Notes: a model not told the origin generated them from the letters alone. Numbered from the stretch's first letter, positions 34,628 through 46,971 are shown. The stretch is 64,000 bases of DNA from Alnus glutinosa (GCF_958979055.1 NC_084888.1:31370804-31434803), one strand, 5' to 3'. Numbers and translations are program-made.

Positions 34628-34793
34628 TTTTTCAGTGGACTGTGGATAAATTAAATATGAACGTACTCATTGTATTTTCAGTGGACAAGGGATAAATATG
34701 AACGTACTCATTGTATTTCAGTGGGCAACTATGGATAAATATGAACTCGTTCTATTTTCAGTGGGCAACTATGGATAAATATGAACTCATATT
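34628..34793 (+). repeat. Minisatellite, about four units of 39-47 bp
   Basis: Each unit has tttcagtgg(a/g)c...ggataaat...atgaac followed by a tca/cgtt segment. The last two units are nearly identical; the first is the most diverged. No ORF. Confidence 0.75.
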
Positions 34794-35134
34794 GCATCAC
34801 ATTTCTACCAACTTAAACAACCATATCTTAAAGGAGAGGAGACTTACCTTGATAGCGAGAGTTTGGAGTTAATTATACAATCTAGCTTTTATATATTTGA
34901 TGTAATATTGTCATCAGCCCGTTAGGGTTTTGTTTAATTTGTTAACTTGTTCTTTCATTAGCACAAATCATTATAAAGTTGATAAAAAATAAAATAAAAT
35001 AAACTAAAAAAAATTTAACTAAATGTTGTAATAAATGCATGATAAAAATGGCATCATATTTAAAATTTCATTCCATGCAGAATAAATAGTATGATTATGA
35101 TGATAATAAAAATTCCCTTGTTGCACAACTGAAC

Positions 35135-35135
<1 letters not shown>

Positions 35136-35175
<40 letters not shown>
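35136..35175. repeat. (TTA)n microsatellite
   Basis: About 13 TTA units. Confidence 0.95.
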
Positions 35176-35176
<1 letters not shown>

Positions 35177-35421
35177 AGATAAAGAACTAATTTCATGACC
35201 ATATTGTGTATTGATCTTCTAACCCAACATTCCGGCATCTATTCTTTGCTCGTAACCTGAAAATAAACCATAAAAAGTGGTGAGTGAAAAAGGATTTGTA
35301 AGTGAAATCTTGACGCAGGGTGACATAGTGGGTTCACAATAACAAACAACAATAGAATCACAACTCTTCTCAAATTAAGATTCTATCAAGGATACATAAG
35401 CTAGAGGCTAAAGCCATCTTA

Positions 35422-36115
35422 GAGCACTCCCAGTGGTTTATATAAATTTTTATCTAGAATAATTAACGAAAACTCACTTTTGCTAGTTTAGATAACCGCT
35501 TTTCAACACCTTCTTCCATCAGCTTATCTAAATTTCTTCTCTATTTTATTAAAATAATCAATTTTTATTTTTATTCATTTTAATTAAAATCACATCTTCA
35601 CCAAAAACACTAAATAAAACACCAGAAAATTATACACACACCCAGCCCACATAAACTTCTACACAACCATCACCCCCTGGTTTCCAAGCATAGCAGGAAA
35701 AAAAAGGGAGTTGGATCCTCATCTTCCACGGCCAAGATCACACCTCACTCTGCCGTTAATTTCCTCATACACAAATACAGACCAAGCCCATGGTTCTCAA
35801 AACACAATGAATTTTTCGGTGCTTAACTGTGGGTACCGGCAGAGGGTCGACAGTTTCGGTGGGTGCAGGGTTTCGGGAGGGTTTCTGGGTGACTGTCGGC
35901 AATCTCTGTTGAGGTGATCTTCGGCGATTTGTGGGTGACAACAGTCAGGTGGTCTTCGGCGATTCGGGGTTCACTGTGAAGGAAGCGCAGGTGGGACATT
36001 CGGTGGCGTACGAGTTCAAGATGGAGAAGGGAAAAGCAAAAAAGAGAAGGAGAAGAAGATGAGAGAGAGACGCGGAGAACAAGAAGAAGTGAAGAGCTGA
36101 AAGAAAAGATGAGGA

Positions 36116-36200
<85 letters not shown>

Positions 36201-36408
36201 AGAGAAAAGGAAATAAAAAAGAGAAATCCTTCCTTTTCGGAAGGTGTAGCATTTGTGTTCACAACGCTTCATGTAGCGGCACAAATTACGGAATTAGGAA
36301 AAATGTATTCTAGCTTTTTGTTTAGATAATCCAATGGAGTGTGTTTTTAACATTTTGTTTAGCTATTTTAGCTTGAAGTTGTAAATAGATAATCCATTAG
36401 GAATGCTC
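35422..36408. mobile_element. PIF/Harbinger-like non-autonomous element (about 987 bp)
   Basis: Termini gagcactcccagtgg and, reversed, gagcattcctaatgg. Each is bordered outside by TTA (35419-35421 and 36409-36411), the target duplication typical of PIF/Harbinger elements. The interior includes a GC-richer block at 35640-36060 and the GT/GA microsatellite. The 153-codon and shorter ORFs there are dominated by the microsatellite and are not credible proteins. Confidence 0.6.
36119..36197. repeat. Compound (GT)n(GA)n microsatellite
   Basis: About 21 GT units followed by about 18 GA units. Confidence 0.95.
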
Positions 36409-36411
36409 TTA

Positions 36412-37239
36412 GGCTTATATAATGCCTAAACTCAAAACCCTAAAAAAAAAAAAAAAAAAAACTCTGCAGTACAAATAATACAAAACTACAACTTTTGCCT
36501 GGTAAATGTTAGAATTACAAAATGTTCATAAAGTACAAAATTGTAGCCGTCTGAATAAGCTTTCCAACGCTACTAAGTTTGTCTCAATCCGATGTCAAAA
36601 TTAAAATATATGATTTTTTTAAGAAAAACGGGTCTAGCAAAGTACTAATAAAATTGGCCCGTATCAAATCTCCAACCATGAAAACAATCTAGTTAAATTC
36701 ATTTTTCTTTAAAACAACATGTTTAAAACTCTTTCTTCTTTAAAAATTACATGAAATCATATTTATCATTTCTCAGTATTTAAATATAGATATAAATTCA
36801 TTTCTTAAAAAAAAAAAAAAAAAATCTACTTTTAGTAAAAGCACATTCATTTTTCTTTAAAACATATGGGCATTTACTAATAACTAACATTTACATGGGC
36901 TATGTACATTATTACGCCATGTGTATTGGGTTTTGTTATCCTTGTGACAATGGCATCGCCTATGGTCACAAACTTGCTTGTACACTAATTAACCAAGTTT
37001 CATTCAGTGTGACATAGCGATGGATTACCACCTTCAAGCTAGCTTTCTTCAATGATTGTGCATCCATCTTAAACAAGAGTACCAAGCCCATACATCTTTA
37101 ACATTATGGTGCAAAAATTATCTCCTACACACGTGCATTCATCTTAAAAAGCTTTTCTCATTCATTTTTCTTCTCTTAAAACATCTTAGGGCAAGGTGTA
37201 GAAGGATTCTTTAAATAAATGGAAACATTTATCGCCTTT
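36412..37239. other. Intergenic, no gene seen
   Basis: A runs at 36441-36460 and 36806-36824. A block at 36490-36600 resembles retroelement non-coding sequence, but nothing firm. Confidence 0.4.
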
Positions 37240-37508
37240 TCATCTTCCGGTGCCGCTTAGATTCCGACGATCGACTATTGCTGGATTCTGAAAATCGGAT
37301 ATTAAACGTGCATGCAAGGACAAAGAGTATAATTTTGGAAAACGATTTATGGTTTTTAAAACCATAAATCGTTTTCCAAAAATTAAACAAGCTTTTACGG
37401 TCAAACCGAAAATGATTTTTGTTGATTACTATTTTCGTCCCTAACAAAAACCCTAAAATACCAAAATTATTTTTCAAAAATCATTTTACGCCGAAACAAA
37501 CGGAACAT
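37240..37508. mobile_element. Transposon fragment with a near-perfect central hairpin
   Basis: The palindrome at 37329-37380 pairs ttggaaaacgatttatggtt with aaccataaatcgttttccaa around a minimal loop. The right end (attttacgccgaaacaaacg) is a typical plant MITE terminus, but no matching left end was found. Probably truncated. Confidence 0.45.
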
Positions 37509-38400
37509 TAATGAAAGTAAAACGTTATTTTAAAACAATGACCTTTTGATTTAAAATTCGTTAGGGAAAACATTTCATGAGAGTAAATCAGTTAATAAAA
37601 ATATGCGAAATAACATACATTTGCATACATTTATAGTGTAGTGAAAGCAATTGATGAAAAGGCATGCAAGGAAGTTACACTTAAAAAAGAGTTAGGATTG
37701 TCTAAATTACCTCGATAGTCTTCACAAGTAACTTCGCAAGAATTATTGTAAGAAATTTGCTGGTAATCTTCTCCTTTTGTTGTTTAGACCAGAAGAGAGA
37801 GAGAGACGCAAAATTTGTTGGAGAATGGGGAGTAGCCAAATGGGTAGTGTTAGGCGAGAGAGAGAGAGAGTTTAGGAAAAGAGCTTTGAAAGGAGAGAAT
37901 TTAAGAGGGCATTAATGTGTCCTGTAAATAAAAGAGTGAAAGGGGAATGAATTTTCTTTAAATAGGGTTTTTTATATACATTATATATAAGCTCTTTAAA
38001 TAGGGTTAAATGAACGGTTATGAGAGTGTTTGTGGGTTGAGTGGATAGTTATTTTAGAAAGTGGCTTAATATTAGGGATTTGAGAGAATCTTTCAACTTT
38101 AAAGAAATTGTAAATTCTCATCCATAACTATAGGTTACCTGGCTTGAAAGTAGAGTTTGAAACTAAAAAGGGTGTGTTGATTGTTGACCGTACGTTACAT
38201 AAGATTGACTTTGGGTTTAGCTTAGGATTAAAAAAAAAAATTAAGAAAATTAGGGAGAGAAGAGAGGCCGGTTAAATATATTTCTAAAGAGAGCTTTAAA
38301 GGAACTTGAATTCTTTTTCTTATAACGAAAATAAAATCACTTTAAAATCAAAATATTTATTTTATGCTTTTAAGGGTGTTTTGATCCATTCAACTAATAT
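37509..38400. other. Intergenic, no gene seen
   Basis: GA tracts near 37796-37870. Otherwise AT-rich without features. Confidence 0.5.
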
Positions 38401-38413
38401 AATTCAATCAAAA

Positions 38414-38464
<51 letters not shown>

Positions 38465-38470
38465 CAATCA
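38401..38470 (+). mobile_element. A-tract insertion flanked by 10-bp direct repeats
   Basis: aattcaatca occurs at 38401-38410 and 38461-38470. Between them is only aaaacacacacac and about 38 A residues. This is what an extremely 5'-truncated poly(A) retroelement insertion would leave. Confidence 0.4.
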
Positions 38471-38806
38471 ATCATACAAATGGGCATGCACAACTATGAC
38501 CCCATTTATCTCGGCTAGGCCTACAAATTACTCTAGCCTAAAATTAGGGTAGTCCCATTTGTATCAACATCAATTTTTAATATTTTATCTCTTTTAATTA
38601 GAAAAATATAATTTGTATATCTCTTATCAAAAATATTTGATTTCATTCTCTTACACATCTTTTATCCATCTTCATACAAAGAGATGTGCAAATCTATCAT
38701 TGAATCTATAAGACAACATGTGAATTTCACAAATTCAATGATAAATTTACAAAAAAAGACGAACAATAGATATGCAACAAAATTACACTAAACACATTTC
38801 ATAAAA

Positions 38807-38808
<2 letters not shown>

Positions 38809-38850
<42 letters not shown>
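38809..38850. repeat. A run
   Basis: About 40 A residues. No flanking duplication found. Confidence 0.9.
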
Positions 38851-38853
<3 letters not shown>

Positions 38854-39059
38854 ATTTTGCAATCTATATACTTCTCGGCAACTTTTGTGAAAAATCTCGC
38901 TAATATCCCACAAGGTTGAGAGCCGACATCTCACATTAATAATGAGCTATAGATAAGTCTTATCCTTTTTTTAGAATTTGAATACTTTGAAAGTCTTCCA
39001 ATTATAGATTACATATTAAATATTAAAAAATTAAATTATGTATATCTTTTACTAATTCC

Positions 39060-39440
39060 ACCTAACAGAAATTGAAGATGAAGTTTGAGAAGAACAGAAC
39101 CAGAGAACAAGAAGAACAAACTCAAAGAGAACAATGGGAGAGAAAGTCTGCGAAATTTGTATTATTAAAGAAATGGAACAATTACAATTGTTTTTATTCA
39201 ACTTGAAGAATACTTGAACACCAAGTAAATCTGTAACTAACTTGTGAAGTTAAGGCTACCATTCTGATTACTTCTAACTATCTGGAGTTAAATTAAAACA
39301 TGTGCAACATGTGCAGACATGAGTTGTCATTGGACAGCTTGCTCTTGATCCATGTCTTGCATGTCTTGGTGATCCAACCGTTCATCATTGTTAACTTGCT
39401 TTAATCTTGGTTTCAGTTGCTTGACAGTAGATTGATACCC
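39060..39440 (-). mobile_element. Copia-type LTR remnant
   Basis: On the minus strand an A run and gggggg (polypurine-like, 39444-39458) precede ctgtcaagcaactgaaacc. The stretch then runs to a leader-like region rich in tctctttgagtttgttcttc and ends near cttcaatttctgtta. The order fits a decayed 3' LTR of a Copia element. No internal coding region remains. Confidence 0.35.
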
Positions 39441-40049
39441 CCCTTTTTTTTTTGTTAATTTAACTCTTTTTAGCAGTGTAACCAAAACTTTTTTAGAAAA
39501 TCAAATCGAACTAAAATATTATAGAACATTTTTAATAGACTCATCAAAATAGTCAAATTGGTAAGCCAATTTATTGAAACGGTCCAAAATAAGATGATGC
39601 ACGTGTGCTACATGTCATCACCGACAGAATGATGACACATGTCACTATTAATAAAACAAAATTAATATATTAAAAATATTTCATCTGTTTCGGAGTACTC
39701 AAATATTTCAGTCTCAAATATTTCATGATGCTTCGGAGTACTCAAATATTTCAGTCTCTGGTGGAATATTGACGACAGGCTAGAGTTGATAATTGGTGTA
39801 GTCTTGAATTTCCATTGTTAATTAGGTGAATCAATGAATGAATCAAAGTAGTGCTTCACGATAAAAACTGCAGATTATTTCAACACAGACAAATTAAACC
39901 CCGGTTTTGGCATATAAATTTAGTCATTTGATCATTTCAATATATACTTAAAATTCTATATTTTAAGTGGCGTTACGTACAAATGATTCTGCATTCTTAA
40001 TTAGAAGCTTTTGTAAGATTTGATTTTAAGTATTTAATTAATAGGACAA

Positions 40050-40761
40050 CATTGTTGAAACTGTGATGAAGGCAGTTGTTCATGAAGGGGGGACTTCAAG
40101 CACCCTAGTACAATGCTACGGGATGCCAAGGCCTCTCTTGAGGAGTTTCACAAGGTAATTAAATACTAAGGTTATAGAGGATCAAGAACCCCTACATGAA
40201 ATTCAGCCAATTTTATAGCGAGTACCGCGATAGGGAAGGATCAAAGTTAGTTGGGATGCGGCGATAGATAAAAAGAAGGGATGTATTGGCTTTGGAATTA
40301 TTGTGAGGATTCTATTTTGGAAGCATGGAGTTCGTCCAAACTCATTTGCGTTGATCCAGTAAGGGCCGAATCTTGGGCAGGCCTCCATACTGTTATTTTT
40401 TGTTAGGAAATTGGGTTGTTTGGTATTGTTCTTGAAGGAGATGCTCTGCAAGTCGTCAACGTGATCAATTCGGCCAATTCAACTTTGAGCAGGTTTGCGC
40501 ATTTCATAGATGGCATCAAGACATAATTAAATTCCTTTGGATCCTTTAGTGTTGTTCATGTACGAAGAGAGGTCAATTCAATGGCTCACAATCTAGTTAA
40601 AGCAGTTGTAACCCATGTTATACATTCAATATGATTAAAAGAAATTTCATCTATTATTTTTTACATTGTTTATGGGGAACTTGTTGTCCCTTCTTGATCT
40701 GGATCTTTTTCATTGAGATTATCAATAAGATGATAATTTTGTTAAAAAAAAAAAAAAAAAA
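40050..40761 (+). pseudogene. LINE relic: RNase H-like domain and poly(A) tail
   Basis: In one frame IKVSWDAAIDKKKGCIGFGI followed by IVR (40234-40302) starts the RNase H-like domain of a plant LINE. After stops and frameshifts the third catalytic region (VLEGDALQVVNVINSANSTL, about 40430) and the C-terminal motif (VHVRREVNSMAHNLVK) follow. An A run at 40744-40761 ends the unit. Upstream sequence to about 40050 may be pre-domain LINE sequence. Several stops show it is dead. Confidence 0.7.
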
Positions 40762-41725
40762 TCACTATGGTTCTGCTACCTCAAAAGAAGATGACCCCTT
40801 CATTCATCATAATCTTGATCTTCTTCGGTGATCCATGTCATGTAAACTCTAATTAGTTATCAAAAGGCCTACTTTATAAAGGGTAAATCGTATCATTTTA
40901 TTTTGATGAAAGATGGACAACTTTTCGGGATTTGACGTATTGGCTTGGCTTATCAAAAAGATATTTGGGTTTTAAAAAGTAGCAAAATTGATACATGTAG
41001 TTTACAAGTAGTAATTAGCTTGTGGGGGAGAATTACTTACTAAAGTCATGTTGCAATTAGATTTATTTTAGTCCACTAACCCTATATTTGATACAATGAT
41101 TATACATGTTGAATGTCCAATGTCGAAAATTTGCAAAAAGTCTAAGGGTCATAATGGCACATCAAAGGTGACGGCCAAACCATATATTATGTCTCTGATT
41201 CTTAGTTAAGTTAGTGAGAAAATTCGATAGGGTGTAAACAAAATGAAAGCAAGAAATGTGAAAGAGCTTGAGTACCTGTGACGTGGTCTATTTCATCTTT
41301 TGTAGATATTTCTTGTCCTCAATTGGCAAGTGGGCTCAATAAGGCAGGCACCGACGGCTCTTCTTCCTTACCAAGTGGGTTTAAGGTTCGCACCATGTTT
41401 TCCTTCAAGAGAGTACTACCTCCAGCTTTTTTCTTTTCTCTTTTTTCTTTTTCTTTTTTTTTTTTTGAATTATGACTCTTCACAATTTTATAGAAATGGT
41501 AGATTCTCAAATTATGAAATTTAAACTTTTTTTTAGGCATCAAAACGCTTATAAAATGCTACATATTTAAAAATGTGGTATGTTATCGAAGCAACCAAAA
41601 AGAATTTCTTTCTCAAAAGGCTTTTTCTTTACTTTTGCAAAGACGCTTCTTATTAAAAAAAAATAAAAGTCAATTTTTTTACAACATAAAGAATAAGAAT
41701 CTGGTGAAAATATACTCAGTTTGTA
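40762..41725. other. Intergenic, no gene seen
   Basis: AT-rich. T-rich run around 41430-41466. No domain in the short ORFs at 41278-41543. Confidence 0.45.
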
Positions 41726-41910
41726 GGAAATTTCCTACAACTCACATATAAAATTAACATGTCTCTTAGCATGTGAGAATCACATGTTTTAACAGCATGT
41801 ACTTCTCACACGCTTTTTTAATAACATCAACATTTAATTCTCACATATTTAAAGAATACATATTAATCTTATATGTGAGTTGTAAGAAATTTCTTATAAT
41901 TCAGTTTGTA
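41726..41910. mobile_element. MITE-like hairpin
   Basis: Left gtaggaaatttcctacaact then cacatataaaattaacatg. Right acatattaatcttatatgtg then agttgtaagaaatttcttat. Arms of about 50 bp pair with few mismatches. Confidence 0.6.
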
Positions 41911-42228
41911 AAAAAACTTTATTCCCTTTTTAATAAGTAATATTTTTTAAGCGTTTGGATGTCAAAAACGGATTAAATTTCATAATTTCAAAATCGATAA
42001 TTTTTATCATATAAATCTTAGATTGGCAAGTTAATAAATAGGTAGATACCATTTTTTTTATAGGATTTGTTTCCGCTTGGGACGTGTGCAAGAAGAATGG
42101 TTTCAATGTATCGCGTATGTATGCCGCTTGGTGAGCCCGAGCCGTAGGCCTTTCTACATTTGGCTACTTCACCGCACCTATGACCTATCATAAGAAAAAA
42201 TAATATATTCCATCACGCACCCAATAAT

Positions 42229-42512
42229 TGCTGTTAGTCAAAAACGACTAACAGCAGCGCCGTTTTGGTTGCCTCTCTCTTCCCACTTTCCCACTTTACT
42301 TGTCGTTTGCTTATTCAATATATCACATTTTCTTTACCCAGTTCACTTTCATTTTTGCTTTTCCTTTACTGTTTCTCGCTCTGGTTTCCTCCATTGCAAA
42401 CCAAGCTTCCCGGCCAGCTTGCGGAAGTCTCTCTCTCCTCCATCTATAAACACATATACAAAACCCACCAACCATTTTACCCACCTTGAATTTTCTGTCC
42501 TTCAATCCACCA

Positions 42513-42553
<41 letters not shown>

Positions 42554-43018
42554 AACCACATATTCAAATTCATGTTCTTTTGCTCAGCTATCTCAGTAAC
42601 AAGAGGCGGAGAAAATAAAAAAGTATAATGCACATACACCCAAGAGAGGTGAGATTTTCAGCTAAAAAATCTGTGCCTAGAGGATTTGGGTCATGCAAAG
42701 ACTCACCAGTTTATCCGCCTGAAATGCAGGGGAAAAGAGAGGAAAGAGAGTGAAGCGAAGGCGGAGGGGAACGAAAGCTACAAAGCGAACAGACCCATCA
42801 TCCCACCTACCCACAGCTTCAACCCAACTACCATCACCAAGAGAAAAAATAGGAGTAAAAATGGTTGAAGTAGGGAAAGGGGAAAGTGAAGAGAGAGAGA
42901 GATGGGGTGAATTAGGACAGAAAAGTAAACTAAAAGTCTAAAAGTAAAGTGGGAAAGTGGAGAGAAAGAGAAAGTCAACCAAAACGGCGCTGCTGTTAGT
43001 CGTTTTAGACTAAGAGCA
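42229..43018. mobile_element. Pack-type inverted-repeat DNA element (about 790 bp)
   Basis: Left arm gactaacagcagcgccgttt then tggttgcctctctcttccc and actttcccactttact. The right arm is its reverse complement (agtaaagtgggaaagtgg ... gtcaaccaaaacggcgctgc), ending ttttagactaagagca. Arms of about 80 bp pair closely. The interior is more GC-rich and resembles a gene 5' region: a CT-rich leader with a (CT)n tract at 42514-42551, then purine-rich sequence. ORFs inside are low-complexity or lack domains. Confidence 0.6.
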
Positions 43019-43694
43019 TCCATGCGCATAGAAGCCGGATCCGAAGCCGGATCCTACATATTCCATCACTACCAACTTGTCTTGTCAAAATCGGTGCTAT
43101 TGAGCTATTCCCCAATAAACCACTTGACGGAACTCAGTTGGATTCTCGAATTTAGCCCTGGCCCAAAAATTCGACTAAACATTTGGGCTAAAATAAATCG
43201 AGCTCAATTTGCCGTTTATTGGCTGTCGGCTGACCTGCTAGTTGCTGAACCCTCATTTTAATTCTTTTATTATTATTATTATTATTATAAACATAAACAA
43301 TAAAAACTTAAAGATATGCCTGTTACAATTTACACGCATTGTTGTTAATTATGATACGTTTGTTTTTACCTATAATATTTTTCTATAAAATATTTTAAGT
43401 AACAATTATTATTTTTTTGTATTTGTTTGAAACTTCAAAAGTTAACAAGAAAATATTTTTTAGCGTTTGTTTCATGTTAAAATTCATTAATATGTTTATA
43501 TAACCTTATAAAGTTAATGATTTTATTAAAAATAAAATAAAATTTGATGCATAGCTTGTATATATATAGGTATATATAAATTATAAATACAACACACATA
43601 TACATATACTCGCACATAAATGCATACATACATATACTTATATTTGTACTTATATATTAATATATGTACATGAATATGCATATATACATATAAA
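43019..43694. other. Intergenic, no gene seen
   Basis: (TTA)n at 43264-43289 and a TA/CA-rich stretch at 43555-43695. Confidence 0.5.
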
Positions 43695-43850
43695 AAAATA
43701 CTGCACACACTTTCACTTTCACATTTTCTTATATGACAGTGAAAATCATTATTAAATCTAAAATTTAATAGTGATTCATTCAAAATTTAATAATGATTTT
43801 ATCTGTCACATCAAAAAGTGTACAATTGAGAGTGTGTAACATTTCTTGTA
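43695..43850. mobile_element. MITE-like hairpin
   Basis: Left cacacactttcactttcaca then ttttcttatatgacag. Right ctgtcacatcaaaaagtgta then caattgagagtgtgtaacat. Inner aaaatcattattaaat pairs with atttaataatgatttt. Confidence 0.6.
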
Positions 43851-45094
43851 CATATATGCATGTGTATTTGTTTGTTCTAACTCATTCCTATTTCTAAAGC
43901 AACGATCATTTCATGTAGCAAATATGCCCTTAATTTTCAATTAGCAATGCATATGCTAATTTTATGCTATTCGCATGAGCTCGATCATTCCAAGTCCATC
44001 CATGAAGGCTTAGAAATTAAACTACCCGATTTTTTTTTTGTTTTCCCTAAAAAAATGAAACTACCGCTCCATTAAGTGCATTTATAGAAGGTGCTAATTA
44101 ATTACCCAAAAAAAAAAGGGTGCAAATTAATAAAATTTTCAAAATTGAAGGCCTAATCGAAAGTCCAAAATGATAATGAATTAGTAAAATCCAATGGGGA
44201 TAAAGTGTGACACCTCACAATTTTATCACCAGCAAAAGAATCGATCATATAATTAAACTACGTACTGAGACAAAACTTGGAAAAATTGGAACTCTCCCCA
44301 TAGCAATGCATTGCCTACAAATTAAGAACAAAAAGGGAAAGAATTTTTTTTTGTTAATTTGGAAGATCAAATATCACAAGACAAATGAATACACTTTTAT
44401 TTCTATGTATTTACTTGATTATAATCTGTCTACGTACATGATGTAGTATTTATACAAGAAACTTGGATTATATAGTCATTGTGAATTAATTTCGTGATCT
44501 TTTATACATAAAAAAATATTTACATAAAAGGAATGTGGATATTGCTGGCCGGAAATCTTCCTTTCTCAAATGATTTGGAACCGTTGCTCATATTTCTTTC
44601 CCAAACAATTAATTACTTCATATTTTCGGTAACAATTAAAGGCTAGCTGCGTTCTCTAAATTTCTCAAATCCGAATGAAATCGTTAATCTCCAGTTCAGG
44701 AGATTGAATTGGAGAGATCTTTGTCTTTCTTTGACCATCTCGATTCTCCAAAACCCTTTTTATTTTATTTTTTTCCCAATAAATTTGGGCTGTAAGAGGT
44801 AGTTGGAATTAATTTGAGCCGGACATATTTGACTAGTTCTGGTGTCTTTATCTCTGTTTGTACGATGTTGTCAAGCTGGCCCATTTAAAGCGTAAATCAA
44901 AGAATTAAGAGCGCCAAATCACGAAGAAATCAACGGGAAAAGACTAATTGGTGGGTCGTTTACTATTTAGAGAAAAATTAGGAAATATACAATAACAAGA
45001 AAACCAAAGAAAACAGATCAAATATTGTACCTATAAATCTATCATTTTCGTTTGCTTTCTCTAAAACTGTATCCGATCAATCAATATCTACTAT
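43851..45094. other. Intergenic, 3' flank of copy F
   Basis: AT-rich. No element ends or coding sequence recognised. Confidence 0.5.
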
Positions 45095-46897
45095 CTAGCC
45101 ACCTTTGGCCTCCGCTGGTCCAGCACCATTTCCGGCCGTTGCCATCTCAGTCTCGGCTTCCTTAGCCTGCTCCCGGAACTTCTTATAAATGTCACTCTTA
45201 TAAAACTTATTTGTCCGGACCACCAAAATGAGTGAAACAAGTGCGCCAAACAGAGTCACTGCAGTAATTATAATGAAAGACAGCTTGAAACACTCTCCCC
45301 CGGTACAAGTCAACTCCTTCCCAGACACCCTTTTGAGTCCCAACGCTGCCATTTGCTTCTCAGCCTCCTTATCATATAAGTGTCCGGTGACCCTCACGTT
45401 GAGCAAATACAGGCCAATTGGGCTGGCCACCGACCCAAAATTGTACAGAGTAGAGTAGTACTTCAGGCCGAAAAGCTCCGAAATTATTGCGAAGAGTAAC
45501 GGCCATTGTGCCCCGAAACAAAACCCAATTATAACCGACGCTACATAAAGTCCGTTGGTGACGTTAAATGCGATGAGAAGATGGCCGGCGCATGATAATA
45601 GGAGGGTGAGAGTGAGGATGAGGGGGCGAGGGAATTTGTACTTTTGAAGAACAATTTCAGAGACAAATCCTGAGACTACCCTTCCGAGATAATTCCAAAT
45701 GCTTACAAGCGACACGAATGTGCTTATGCTCTTTTTTGGGTATCCATAGGAAGATCCAATTTGTCCCAAATTGTCTATCGCCGTTAAAGTTCCCCCAACG
45801 CCACAAATTGTTGACATGAAAAGAATTAACATGTCCACGCTAAAAAGCGCTTGGAGTATGGTATAGTCATCCCCTCTGACCGGCGGGCTGAACACAGTTT
45901 TCCAGCAAGAAACTTGCTTTTCTGTGCTTATTTCCGTGAGTGAATTTGTTGTAGAAGATGATGGAGCTGCCAACTGGTCTAGGTTCGGCTTCTCAGTGAT
46001 TATTTTCAAGGGCGCCGCCGGCGCTGGGGAATTCATATTTAGTACCTTCTTGTTCTTCCAAAGTTTGTGCTCTTCGACAAAAACAACACCAAGTGGGAGA
46101 AGGAGCAAGATAACCACTGCCGCGGCGCTCCCACCATACTCACTCGTTGTGAAATCAGCTTTTGTTTGTACTATAATCATAATCATCAAAAACCCAGCAA
46201 GGCCGAGTGAGATATAGAGGAAATTGTAGAAAACTTTGAGTTCGTTGGGCTGCCGAATGACCTTCATGTACCGAATGGTTCGAAGAAAAGTCAAAGATAC
46301 AGCAGCAGGTAGCCACCCAATTAGCAAAATCAGGGACTTTGTGTCATCGCCATAGATAGCATGAAAGATTTGTGTGATTATAGCGCCGCTAAGCCCCACA
46401 TATCCCTTCAAAATCCCCAACACAACGCCACGGCTTTCAGGGAAGTTCTTTACGCAGGGAACTAGCGAGCCAGTGTTGGCAAAAGACTGCGAGTTCGCCC
46501 CAATGCAAATGTACAAACACATGTGCCAAACTTGGGGTGTTGCGATTCTTTTTGTTACGGCCAACCATATCATGAAGTACCCGAAAAAGTTGAGGAATGC
46601 GCCTATTGATAGCACCACCCACGGGGGTGTGACCTCATTGATTAGGCCGGACAGGACACCGACGTTAGCGCCCAAGTCCTTGAAGAAGCTGAGCAAATTG
46701 AGGGTTGTTTGGTCATAGCCCAGAACTGATTTGATGTCTTTGGAGTAGAGGCCGAACATGTAGGTGGCACCGGCGGCGGACATGATCAGAAATGAGGCGA
46801 AAACCATGAACCACCGCCCTGTGAGGACTTGGAGGGGGAAGCCCTTCATGTTTGCCCCCCCACCGCTGCTGCCGTTAGCAGGTCCAGCAACCACCAT
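45095..46897 (-). CDS. Copy F: nodulin-like MFS transporter (NFD4-like), single exon, 600 aa
   Basis: The start is the ATG at 46897 ([20 protein letters not shown]). The frame stays open seven codons further to a TTG, which is not a likely start. Single exon, with every family motif intact: [31 protein letters not shown], a polar loop, [46 protein letters not shown] and [13 protein letters not shown]. Length and motif set make it the most typical copy, close in character to the Arabidopsis At2g39210-type proteins as I remember them. A TATA box lies 75 bp upstream. Integral membrane transporter of unknown substrate. It is 11 kb from E on the same strand, with many transposon relics between. 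Confidence 0.95.
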   Translation of the reverse strand: MVVAGPANGSSGGGANMKGFPLQVLTGRWFMVFASFLIMSAAGATYMFGLYSKDIKSVLGYDQTTLNLLSFFKDLGANVGVLSGLINEVTPPWVVLSIGAFLNFFGYFMIWLAVTKRIATPQVWHMCLYICIGANSQSFANTGSLVPCVKNFPESRGVVLGILKGYVGLSGAIITQIFHAIYGDDTKSLILLIGWLPAAVSLTFLRTIRYMKVIRQPNELKVFYNFLYISLGLAGFLMIMIIVQTKADFTTSEYGGSAAAVVILLLLPLGVVFVEEHKLWKNKKVLNMNSPAPAAPLKIITEKPNLDQLAAPSSSTTNSLTEISTEKQVSCWKTVFSPPVRGDDYTILQALFSVDMLILFMSTICGVGGTLTAIDNLGQIGSSYGYPKKSISTFVSLVSIWNYLGRVVSGFVSEIVLQKYKFPRPLILTLTLLLSCAGHLLIAFNVTNGLYVASVIIGFCFGAQWPLLFAIISELFGLKYYSTLYNFGSVASPIGLYLLNVRVTGHLYDKEAEKQMAALGLKRVSGKELTCTGGECFKLSFIIITAVTLFGALVSLILVVRTNKFYKSDIYKKFREQAKEAETEMATAGNGAGPAEAKGG

Positions 46898-46971
46898 CGC
46901 TCTCTTTGTATGCAGCAACAGTTAGAAGTTTTGGTATGGAGTTACTAGAGGTGTGGGACGACTGACACTAA

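Noticed and set aside
34628..34793. CRISPR-like array
   Set aside because: Units are contiguous with no spacers, and the DNA is a plant nuclear genome.
35823..36313. Overlapping ORFs of up to 153 codons with Ser-Leu and Thr-His repeats
   Set aside because: They are the (GT)n(GA)n microsatellite read in several frames.
42265..42628. 119-codon ORF with Ser-Leu repeat
   Set aside because: Lies inside an inverted-repeat element, is CT-rich and has no domain.
46898..46918. Earlier start of copy F at a TTG
   Set aside because: Not ATG; the next ATG gives the expected N-terminus.
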